The position numbers and the translations under genes were made by a program. Source: Acephala macrosclerotiorum (lineage: Eukaryota; Ascomycota; Leotiomycetes; Helotiales; Mollisiaceae). Taken from it: a DNA stretch of 64,000 bases. How positions within the stretch are numbered: the stretch's first letter is position 1; the number at the start of each line of letters is the position of its first letter. The notes beneath the pieces were generated by a model that was not told the origin of the DNA, made no database searches, and saw only the letters and a program-made list of their open reading frames with translations. Positions 35,283 through 45,442 of the stretch are shown here, one piece after another. The stretch is taken from NCBI GenBank assembly GCA_014904845.1, contig MU119346.1, positions 62,001 to 126,000 on the forward strand, written 5' to 3'.

Positions 35283-36268
35283 ATGAAATTGTCGTATAAG
35301 ATGACGCATTGGAGAAGAGCAATTGGCGATACCAAGGAGTGTGCCTTGAAGATTGGTACCTCTCTCGAGAAGATTGAAGTGTGCGAAGCCAACTGCCGCA
35401 AGCATGCTGTCGCAACTCTTCCTCAAGGGCCCGAAGATGCACGAGGCCATCACATAGCTTTGTGCATGCACGACCATCTTCGTAAGTTCGCACATACTCG
35501 CACAAAGTTGGTGCTGATTGTTTCAAGCTCTGGGAGACAAGAGGTTTTCGTGGAGAAATCCTTTGGTCAAGGCGTACAACGAGTTGCTTGTTGAGTATGC
35601 ATATTTGAAGGAGCTGCTTGCGAAGCATGGAGAGAGAGCACACAATCCACCCAGCATGGAAGCCCTTAGAAGCCACGAAGCGTTTCGGTATCTCTTGCCT
35701 CTATTACTCATATGGTGTCAGGGAATATGCATGAAAGCATTAGCACTAACGGTGCCTAGAGGATGTCAAGGTCAAGCAGAATGAGATCGATCAACAGAAG
35801 GAAAAGCAACGGAAAAGCAACGAAAGTTTCGGAGAGCGCATCAGCAGATTGGCCAATGCATCGGCCGGGCATGAAACTTGAGCGAACGAGCTGAAATCTC
35901 GAGTCAACGAGCTGGAAGATCGAGTTAAGGTGCTGAAACACCAAGTGGAAGGTCTACAACGATTACTCAAGCACAATGGACCTGGAGGATATACACCTAT
36001 CTATTACAAGTGCAGTGCTATGGGACATAGCGAGGCAGAATGCGACGGAGTTTGCGGTTCCTGCCTCATGCCAGATCATATCAGAACGGGATGTGATGAC
36101 ACTTTTCACTGTTTGTCGACTAGTCGAAATGATATCACGAAGGCTGTCATCAAGCAGGAAGTCAAGGATGATTTAAAGTCAGAGGCTGAGGAAGCGCTCG
36201 TGGCCGAGTATGTTGAAGAGGCCAGGGAGGTGATTCAATGGGAGACTACATTGGATAATGAAGTATGA
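35283..36268 (+). pseudogene. W-module/coiled-coil/double-knuckle gene, broken (family member d)
   Basis: Exon 1 (35283-35481) encodes a diverged N-terminal module (MKLSYKMTHWRRAIG... ALCMHDHL) ending in the family's phase-1 intron. Exon 2 (35528-35687) continues PLGDKRFSWRNP and a helix. The third exon needs a one-base shift to enter its coiled-coil frame and then meets TGA (35878-35880) inside the coil. Beyond it the frame is open to 36268 and contains a degenerate first knuckle (Cys replaced by Tyr: YYKCSAMGHSEAEC), the linker DGV and an intact second knuckle (CGSCLMPDHIRTGC). Domain order is that of the full family. As read it is a pseudogene. Confidence 0.6.
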
Positions 36269-37020
36269 TATTGTTGAGTATGACAGGATCCTAATAATGC
36301 TGGAATTGTTTTGTAGAGAAACTTTATGCACCTACAAAGATCTGTCGATTCTTATACTGCACGACTTTGGATAGAATAATGTGATCCGATAGCCTTGTAT
36401 ATCATGTTAAGCCACGAAAGCCACAGCGATTGTACAGAGGGCTGTGGAATACATAAAGCTCGGTGTATACACTGAACTCGATTGCAACCACTCAAGATGC
36501 TGATATAGGCTTTAAAGGCGACAGATCAGAAGAGTTTTCAAGTACTGACCACTTCAGGTTCACGTGTCGAGGGCGGGATCATCGGCAAGTTTAATCCGAC
36601 CGGGCCCAAAAGTGCCTGTATAGTTTTAAATTAGATAATGTTCTCCCGAAGACTGGGCGTGGCTAGTTCACAACCTGATCTTTGGCGGTAAGGGGGTACT
36701 AAGAGTTCTTAACTATATTGTTAGTAGACATCAATTTAGTAATTGGTTAAGAAACGAGGGTCCCCCTTATTTGCCGCCGTTTTTTTCTATGAATTATATA
36801 TTTTTTTATTTTCAATTTTAAGAAATCTTTGGGTGCCTTTGCGCTTGAAAGTTTTTATTGATCATCTGCGCGTTGTGCTATCCTGTGACCCGCTTTTTAA
36901 CCGAGAAAACTAGTGCGCTGAATCGAATTTTCGTGTCCGACTTCAAGACAGGAGATTTATTTACCTTTAACCAACCCTGAGCAGAAACGATGATGCAAAC
37001 TATCGCATAGAGTCTCTATA
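36269..37020. other. Gene-free region with a foldback repeat
   Basis: Contains the ~95-bp inverted repeat at 36684-36778 followed by a T-rich tract; otherwise no feature. Confidence 0.4.
36684..36778. mobile_element. ~95-bp foldback (MITE-like) element
   Basis: The left arm (GGCGGTAAGGGGG...GTTCTTAAC) and right arm (GTTAAGAAAC...TTTGCCGCC) are imperfect inverse copies around a ~33-bp loop. Size and structure suggest a miniature transposon or a relic of one. No clear target duplication. Confidence 0.5.
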
Positions 37021-37380
37021 ATGAATGTACCCGATGTCAACCTTGAGTCAAAGAAGATCGCCGGCCGGAGAAAGAACCGCACTGGGACTTCTCCAACCAA
37101 GAACGTCTACGGTGCGAAAACCCTGTCGGTTTTGAAGCGTACCGGCGCGTAAGGTCTCGAAGAAGAGTCCGCAAACATGGATTGTGATGACTGGAGATTA
37201 CTGCGTGATCTGAGCTCTCCGAAGAATGTCTGTTGGAGAGATGAAATCCCAAGTTGCAGATCAGCAAGGTGAGAGATCACCGTGTTTGAGATTGGGAGAG
37301 AGATACTGACGAGTATCACTTCTTCTAGATGCTTCTTCGAAAACTTTCTTCAACACAAAACGTGTCGTATCTTTAGCTAG
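37021..37380 (+). pseudogene. Small unrecognised gene with an in-frame TAA
   Basis: Exon 37021-37268 begins MNVPDVNLESKKIAGRRKNR. It has TAA at codon 44 and continues in the same frame (SANMDCDDWRLLRDLSSPKN). It can be spliced through GTGAGA...CTTCTAG (37269-37328) to a short exon ending at 37380. CAA-to-TAA would account for the stop. No family recognised. Confidence 0.35.
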
Positions 37381-37706
37381 TCCGTCTAAGAAATGATGCA
37401 ACGAGTATGGGTGTCTCATCTTTCACAAGCGCCAAATTAAGCGAAACGAAAATAGGGGGGTGAGTTCTGAGCTGACCTCTAGCAATCTCATCATCCCAAA
37501 TAATGTCTACTGATAGGCGTCTCCGGTAATTGTTGAAAGCCGAGATAAAAATAAGAATGACCTCATATTTCTTTAGATGAGCTATGAGAAACGGTGAATT
37601 GACGTCAGAGCAGGCGTGGATCACGTGTAGGCTAGGCGCGTGTTATGCCGAAATCAAGCCTAGGATGCATCAAGCGCATCTCTACTCAATTACATCGATT
37701 CCAGCT
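37381..37706. other. Intergenic region
   Basis: No supported feature. In-frame codons upstream of 37707 (to 37584) are open, but the ATG at 37707 is the better start for the next gene. Confidence 0.35.
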
Positions 37707-38700
37707 ATGTCAGGAACGATAATCCATGATGGACTCTCCGTTCAGCTCTACCACACCGACGAACTGAATATTCGCATCCAACTCCTCACCATCGAAGGTG
37801 CCTTCGATGTCAGTCTAACGCTCAACGTCTCAACTACCTTGAATTTCTTGCAAACGGTCCCTACGAACCTACCTCTTTTCAATCTCAGTGCTCTTCACAA
37901 TGATCCAGAAGCTTTGAAGCGAATCGTTACCGAACTCGACTTCAAGCTTGCCACAATCAACGAATCGCTGCAAAGGAAATAAAGCGTTTTGACCGGCGAG
38001 AACAAAACTCTCGAGAACAACATCTGACAGCATCTAGGAGCAAGCAGGAGGCCAATATCAAAGAGCTCGATGTTCGTCTTGAGAAAGAAAGCTCTGCTCG
38101 ATATGATATCGATGGGGAGAACAGAGCTCTAAGAGAGATGATTTACGCTGCGTATCGAGGGGAAACTGTCAACATGAGCCATTTGGAGAGGGCATTGGGA
38201 GTTCAGCGAAGTGCTAGGATGGAAGCGGAGCGGGTACAGGAACGGAACATCAAGGAGGGAACAGATAAGAGATACGAAGGCAAGCTAAGGAAGATCGAAA
38301 AGAGATTTTCTGAAGTTCAGCAGGCTGCAAAGAAGAAGATTGCCGATCGGTCGGTGACATACAGTCCCAATCTCGGAAAGAATCAGAAGGATATTGCGGC
38401 GCTGAAGAGACTCGTAAAGACCCTAGAAGGAGGAGGAGAAAGTGGAACTGAGGCTGTAGTTGGTGTTGAGAAGAAACAAAAGGCTGCTAATGCGATGGAG
38501 GTGGCTCTTGAACCTGAAACTGCCAAGAGGCCAAGCTGGAGGTTCAAGAGGTGTCAGATGTTCCAAATGACGAGGGACATTGTGAGAATCTCATCAGATC
38601 TGCTGCTGTGGAAATCGACGAGATTTTCAGTACGGCCGCGGAGGACATTAGACGTATTGTTCAGTCAGTTGAGGATGATGTTGACAGTATGGAGTACTGA
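37707..38700 (+). pseudogene. Coiled-coil gene with two frameshifts (member f, tentative)
   Basis: Frame 1 begins MSGTIIHDGLSVQLYHTDEL and runs to about 37960. A shift then enters a coiled-coil frame (IKRFDRREQNSREQHL... LEKESSARYDID... KRYEGKLRKIEKRFSEVQQA), and a second shift near 38540 enters an acidic helical tail (KLEVQEVSDVPNDEG... SVEDDVDSMEY, stop at 38698-38700). No splice sites explain the shifts. It lacks the W module and knuckle, so assignment to the neighbouring family rests only on coiled coil, size and location. Confidence 0.45.
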
Positions 38701-39254
38701 GATTTGATGGGGAGATGGTTCCGTTTGTTTGTATAGCACAATTGTGGGACTCTACGACCTATGCAGTCGTGGAGAGAACGACAGAAATGATAAAAATAGA
38801 GCCCCGTTATTCATAACATTCCCAAATTGCTTGCGTTGTGATGTTTGTGCATGGTTCGTGGTCAACACTCCAACTGTGTAAGCGTATTTAAAAGATGCTG
38901 AATGCCCTGGTACCATTAAAGATTGCTTCCTGTGCCGATAGCTTCGTGGAAGGCTTTCAAAGACAATTGTAGTAGCCAAATGCTATCTACGACAAGCTGC
39001 GGGTCGGTAAGGCGAAGGAATTCGAGTTTATCCTGTCTGAAAAGCTTTAATGATATTAGGGAAGATGTTCTAGATAGAATAGAGGGTAGTGCAGCCCTGG
39101 CATATGGACCCGAGACACGCTAAATCACCCGATACCTAACCCTCGTGTCGAAGCCCTATATAGATTTAAATTGTATTTACAAAAGGGAAAACGTAAAAAA
39201 ATGTAGGCTCGCTAAAAAATTAAACAAGGAGCCAAACTAACAACCATTTGGTTG

Positions 39255-39329
<75 letters not shown>
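39255..39329 (+). repeat. Two adjacent poly-A tracts (39 and 29 nt)
   Basis: Runs of A at 39255-39293 and 39301-39329 are separated by TTTGATT. They may be the 3' tail of a LINE or SINE insertion, but no reverse transcriptase is present. Exact lengths could be affected by assembly. Confidence 0.6.
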
Positions 39330-39333
<4 letters not shown>

Positions 39334-39343
39334 ATAGTACTTT

Positions 39344-39538
39344 CCTTCTTTACAGGAGGGGTTATTGCCACTACCACCCAACTCTGCCAGCACTCTTTAC
39401 AGGGTGCAGGTCGACCTGGGATTGGCTGCCAATAATCAGTAAAACAAGTAGATAGCCTTCTTTACAGGAGGGGAAATTACGACTACCACCCAGCTCGACT
39501 TGTTCCCTTTACAGGGCGCAGGTCGACCTGGGATGGCT
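39344..39538 (+). repeat. Direct repeat, two units 112 bp apart
   Basis: Units at 39344-39427 and 39456-39538 share CCTTCTTTACAGGAGGGG, ACTACCACCCA and GCAGGTCGACCTGGGAT in the same order and spacing. They lie directly downstream of the poly-A tracts. Confidence 0.7.
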
Positions 39539-40281
39539 CCTAATTTTCGCTCCTCAATTCTATTTTTGATCCTGAGGACTAGAACTTGAACTGTGTCACT
39601 TGCGCAGAAAGGCGATTGATGCATTGCAAGAGCTACAAAGACCGTATTCTGGACCCCTCCACATTTTGCGTTGTGATGTTCCTATTCCCTGGCTTCTCTC
39701 AACCTCTTTTCCTCTCCTACGCAAAGGCGCTCGTCTTCCGACGGGTGCCCGCCTCGAGTAAAGTTTTCAAAGCATGGCCAAGTGCGCCAACTGCCTCAAC
39801 ACTTGAATGCACTCCTGGTTTCAAAACACCTGGTAATGCACTTTAATCGAGGTTAAGAGTCCAGTATCTCAAGTAATTTTGTTGCTTTGATCTAGTGAAA
39901 TTAAGCCTCTGGAGCAGGGTCATTCGTACCCTTAGCCAAGTCAGGCTTCCGCAGCGGGTTGGACTGGCCACTATATTGTACCTGGTAATGCATGAACTTG
40001 ATTAATGATCGATTCGTCGACATCGAGGAGGCAGTGAAAGTCCGGAAAGGCTAGGATATTGGAAATGCTGGGTTTCGTTGGTCAATGCTCAAGAATTTAT
40101 ATCGTCATAATTTCTTTTCATGTGACCAGATTTTGAAGACGAGCTTCAAGAAAGCGCACCAAGACAGGCGGTGAATTGCACACGTCCCGCCGTGGTGGGA
40201 GTTCCTATCTCCGACCACACTTCTATTCTACACCTTCCCACAACAACCCCCAAGCGCAGACACACTATCATACAAATAGCA

Positions 40282-41615
40282 ATGTATCAATCACAGATGC
40301 AGCTTATGGTGTTCAAGGCGTACGCACAACTAGGCTACACTCCCGACTTCGTACAAGCCGTCCACAGTGACAAGGAGATCCTGATACCCGCGCATCTTAC
40401 GGATCCGCTGGTCCGCCAATGGCACTGGGAATTTTGCACTTGGCAGCAATTCTGTAAGTAAAATCCAAAGTGCCCTGGATCATAGCTGATGCTCGGAAGT
40501 CCCCAATGAACCATTCCCAGGCGCCAATTCTGCTTACGAAGACCTGTTAGTTGTCAAGGCTAGGAACGATGTCCTCGAGGACCATTTGCGTGATGCGAGA
40601 AGAGAGGTTGACATTATGGAAAGTCAAGAGGCCAGATTGAGACACGATGATAGGGTTGTCGCGGCTGCCGCTTGTGATTACAATACGATGGTTGATGCCC
40701 TGGTTGATATCGGCACAATGATTCCCTTGGTAGAAGGTCTCCAAGATGAGGTCAAGGACATGGAAGAGGCCAAGGAATGCATGACAAGTAGCAAGTCGAT
40801 GCTTCTCGAGGAAATTCTGGACGCGTTGAAGCACAAGATCACCAAGACCTTTGAAATGGTCGATGGTGGCAGGTATGTCGCTGATTACGAGATCGTTTAC
40901 GGAATAATTTTGACGATTGAGTTTCAGACATCTAGAGCCACACATCGAGAACATCGCGCGGGACGACGGTATCGAGGCGCAGAAATTCAAGACTGAGGAG
41001 TTGGAGATCGAACAGATCAAGGCGTCCAACATCACTGAAATCCGGAAGAAAGACTTGGAGATGGCAGAGCTCAAGGTGATCAATGCCCGCCAGGCAGCCC
41101 AGATCATCAGCCTCGAAGAAGAAGTTCGAAAGCTTGAATCTAAAGTTGCCATTGAACGAAACAACAAGGAGCAAGTGAAGAAGTCTCGAGATGAGCAGGT
41201 TAAGGCTGCCAACGCGGAGAAAGCCAAGATAAACGCAGAGTTTCGCAAGAAGAAGCCTGCTGGGACCGCTGCTGCATCAACTTCAAGTCCGGCTCCTCCT
41301 TCTGTCATTATCAACGGTTCTATCCATGCTCGGTTCAACGTCAATAGTCATGGTACTACTTTAGGTAAGCCCACAATCGAGAGAACGATCCCCCTGGCCC
41401 ATCTTTTTTGAGAAACCCCTAAATATCCCGAGGCTCCTGCGACATTGTACTCTCTTCTTTGAAGTGCTTGAAAGAATACTGACACCGAGGCCTTGGACAT
41501 AGCTTCCAGCACCGTTGCAACCTCCAAGAGAAATGCCTCCTCTCCACCAGCGTCAGGCCCTCCACCAAGAAGACATCGTCCAGCTCGCGCTCACGCTGCT
41601 AATTTCATGGAGTAG
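40282..41615 (+). CDS. W-module coiled-coil protein (family member g)
   Basis: Four exons (40282-40453, 40521-40872, 40928-41364, 41503-41615) sum to 358 codons (357 residues). The N-terminal module (MYQSQMQLMVFKAYAQLGYT... HWEFCTWQQF) ends in the family's phase-1 intron. Long coiled coils follow (about residues 60-290; ARNDVLEDHLRDARREVDIM, later SLEEEVRKLESKVAIE). The tail is basic and Pro/Ser-rich (PPPRRHRPARAHAANFME), possibly nuclear. There is no zinc knuckle; coding appears intact. Confidence 0.7.
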
Positions 41616-42227
41616 GCGTCCCATAGCGGCTTTCGGCCATTTCGGCCTAGTTTTGCCCTGCTACGAAGACTGAGGGGATTTTATGGGGCTGTGTCTTTGG
41701 TATCTCCGAAAACATCTTGGATTGTCTTGAAGGATTATGGTTGGCCAGCGGTGGCCCTTTTGGCATCTCTAAGGTACTGGATCAATGTCTTGGTTTGGTC
41801 ATGGAGTGACGTTGGCGGTTTGTACTCCTTCAAGAAGATACGAGATGCGATGAACTTAAAGAACATGACCTTTATGGCGACCCATCTCTTTCAAGCACGC
41901 CGAGTTGACCTCCGAGACTGCTCGTGTAACGTTCATGTAGTACAATTAAACCATGACCTCCAAATCCAGTGACAGTATTGGCACCCTAGGACACAAGCTT
42001 CATGCCCATTTGCAAAGAAGATTAAGAGGCCCCATCTTCAATAGGACAATACGATCAAGGGGAATGTTTATCGTTTATTCAAGAGCCTCGAGTCTTGAAG
42101 TTTTATTGCTAGAAATTGTTTTGGAAGGAAGCATCATTCTCGTGATCGCTTCGATGCTCAACCACAACTACAGCACAAAATCCGACGTCATAAAACCATT
42201 ACCGAGCCAAAATTCCTGACGCCAAAC
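41616..42227. other. Intergenic region between convergent members g and h
   Basis: An open frame at 41691-41972 has no family features; probably 3' untranslated sequence. Confidence 0.35.
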
Positions 42228-43279
42228 TTAAATGTATGAACAATCAGTAGCTAAATGAGGTATAACCATTGCTCTCCGACACGTACAGAGTTCGGGACAA
42301 CTGAGCCAGCTCTCATGACCACGCCCACCGCAAAGCTCGCACTTCACTGTCTCCATGGCTCGTCCAGCATCTCCACCTGCCAGTGACCTAAATGCCAAGT
42401 TTGAATGTTTCCGGAGAGGCAGGTTATTCTGAGTAGTGGTTATTCCTCTATATCCTTCACTGTCATGCATCGAATTCGGGTGGGGTTGAGCGATTATTGG
42501 AGGGGGACCATTCCATGTCGGATGGTATGGAACCACAGATCTGGCTACAATGTTCTGTCTCATCTTCTCCTTCTTCAATCTCCCAGCCTCCTTCCTAGCG
42601 GCTTTCTTAGCTTCCTTCTTCTTGTCTGACTTTTGCTTCTCCTGCTTCTCGTAGTACTCGCTTTCGGATTCCTCAGCCTTAATCGGTGCTTGAACTCCTC
42701 TCGAATCACCCACATATCCTAGGATATTCTGAATTTCGTTGCCACCGACTGAATCCTCTATCTTTATGACTCCTTCCATTTCTTCCGCAACGGCAGCTGC
42801 CTTCTTCTTCGCCTTCTTTGCTTCCTTACGCGCCTTCTTGATAGCTGTCCACTCGGGTGGATCCTCCCATCTAACCTTCCCTCGGCGGGAGCTTGAATAG
42901 ACCGCAGTCTCTGGGAATTGAGAAGTGGGTGCTTCTGGTGGGTTGAGTGGCCGAGGCTTGGACGCACTTTGGGGAGGTTCGGTGGAGGGGTCAATGCCGA
43001 GAAAAGGAGTGTTTGGCCCTGGAACATGATCAGTACTTGAAAAGGTCTACGTAAAATAGGATATAGATGCTCACAAAAGGTATTCCATGTCATATACTCG
43101 GCTAAATAGAGGCATTTGTCCGGGGTCTCCTGCGTGCCGTATTTTCTATCCGCAATCTCGAGTCGCTCCGTCAAAACACTCTGGAAAACATCGTGATCGA
43201 GCCCTTCTTCTTGCACTTTCAGGGATATCGCATAGCACTGGGGCTTGTATGCCATTGTGAATTGCGCTGGAGTTGTCAT
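42228..43279 (-). CDS. W-module, zinc-knuckle protein (family member h)
   Basis: Minus-strand exons 43279-43075 and 43018-42228 give 331 residues. The module (QFTMAYKPQCYAISLK... LAEYMTWNTF) is interrupted by the conserved phase-1 intron and resumes WPNTPFLGIDPSTEPP. A Lys/Ala-rich basic helix (about residues 125-145 and again 180-205) follows. The C-terminus carries CELCGGRGHESWLSC, the linker PEL, then a diverged second knuckle (CTC...HLATDC). This member joins the N-terminal module and the paired knuckle in one intact gene, and so links the two halves of the family. Confidence 0.75.
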
Positions 43280-45442
43280 GTGCTGGAGAAGTGTTGAAGT
43301 GGAGGTCGAGATGGGAGTGGGTTGATATTGAGTTTAGCGCCTCTCGTGTAGCTAGCTCCAGCGTGACCTCAAGGCAATTTTTGATGTCTCCGAGTAGGTT
43401 CCCACAAGTCCTGGGACATTCGAAAATCTAGAAGTCCATGAAAGAGGCACTTGCCACAGAGTCATGAAGAAATGCTCCAGTACTGAATAGTACCCTGTCG
43501 TATCCTTGCACCAGCACAATCCCATTGAATTTGGCATATTGTATTCCGTTGTGATTTTACTAGACTGATAATTATTTATTGCATTTACATTCGGTTCAAG
43601 ACTTCCAACACCATGCATCGCTCAAACCCAATGGAAGTAAATCAGAGACTAGCAAGCCTGATTTCGTTTAAGCGAGTTTCAATAAAGCTACTATCATCGT
43701 ACCTTTCTCATCTACCTCAGCTGGCCGGCGGAGGCTTTCTTTCATAGACAACATGGCTAAAAATCTTGCCAATCCCGTGTACCGACGTTCTCCCGGTTTT
43801 TACTTACATCACGACATAAGCATGCACATTTCTATTGTTGATATCCTTCCTTACCTTCACCAGAAAGACCTCCACTTCTTCGCTTGTCCATCCCAAGCCT
43901 CGCGTTAAAATCGCTCGTGTTGAGTTTAGTCCTTCGAGAAATTTGTGTTGGAACTAGAGTCTAAACCCCCCCAAGCGTAGATCTCGAGGTCAGGTGTTGA
44001 TTGGGAATGCGAGAAGTCTCCCTTCGACGGCAATGAACCGCTCCCCCCACCCGTCCTCAGTATCCCCCGCCTCGAATTTGCAATTGAGAGGTGCACCCGG
44101 TACGATTAGCATTATGAAAGCAATGGAAGTCATTAGATACTCACTATTCAGGTTAAATTAGCCAACTGCGACTGTCGCTTTTATTCCTCGGGCAGAGTCT
44201 CTGTAAAGTGGTGTGGAAAGATTCTCGAATATAGGTTTGAAACGTTACGGATCATCACTTCCAACAAAGGACAGAGAATTAAAATAGGAAGAAGTGATTC
44301 GTATCTCCAACACCAGCCGGGCGAGTGCATAATCGCAGAAGACATTGAGAGGTCTGAAAATGACCAGAGATTTCTGTTCGATGATGTTTTGAGCCTTCAG
44401 AGGCGGTCATACGCGCAAAGAAAGGTTGTTCTACTCTCCTAGATTCTTTCGGCCCTTCTCTCTTTTTACAATCAACTTTTGGTCTCATCTTCTGCAGTGC
44501 TGAGTCTTCAGTACTTGTCCCTTGCTGTACGATAACACGTATATATGAACTCGTGCTTGGCGTTTTTGTTCTACCTATCATCGAAATCGAAGTATTAGAC
44601 TCCAGTCAATGCCTGAGCTACACTCTCTACTATTTATTAACCTTCCATGAGGCCCTCAAGTACAAGGATGGCGACGTATTTGGATAATCTTCGATGTACT
44701 TTGCTAGCTCAGCACGTTTCACATGTTCGGTAACGTACTTTTCTATGATGGCGTCCATAATATTCGCAGAGCTAGGAATCACTGGTGGATTACACATTCA
44801 AAGTTGCGGTATGGATGTCAAGGTGGTGACTTATATCTTTTTGAAAGGAAATAATGGGTTAGAAGGGGTGGCAATACGCTGCTGGAAGGAGATCGCTACT
44901 GGGATGAAGTCCAGAGCGTCGGATCGCCTTGTATGCTTCTCAAGTAATGCCAACTCTAGGTGAATATGGCTGAAGAAGTGTTTCAGTACACTTATAGGGG
45001 TTTCTCGAAGAGACTCCTCGATGTCCGAGATGATTCTTGGTCTATACATCAGGAGGGTCTTTTCAATCTCATGTCAGTGGAGTCATCCTTTTTTACAATA
45101 TCCACAGCCTTTCATGTCAGACTGGGCCCCAAGCTTACTTCTTCACCGATTTTCTTTCATGCACTCGCCCCTCGTGTCATTTAAAGGTACCTCGGATTTT
45201 CTATAAGGAGTTGAAATGATATACCAACAAGCAAACAACCTCATCACAACAGACTTTCAAACTTCAAAGGAATACAGAGCCAAATGGTGGGCCAGCGCTC
45301 ACAGTTAGTCCAATGCAAGATTTACTCCTGGCAATAAATCAAAAGTTAGAGGCAAGATCCAGAACAAACATCGGGGTGTACTAATACTACTTCAAGCTTC
45401 TTCCTGGATCAAAATCAAGAGGAATCGAAAAAGGTTGCTCAA
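43280..45442. other. Gene-poor stretch
   Basis: Short open frames on both strands (for example 44279-44581 and 44831-45049 minus) lack motifs and splice context. I see no repeat or RNA gene. Confidence 0.35.

Larger units (their letters stand above)
38701..40281. other. Gene-poor stretch with poly-A tracts and a 112-bp repeat
   Basis: No supported gene. It holds two long A-tracts and a duplicated ~85-bp segment, likely mobile-element debris. Confidence 0.4.
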
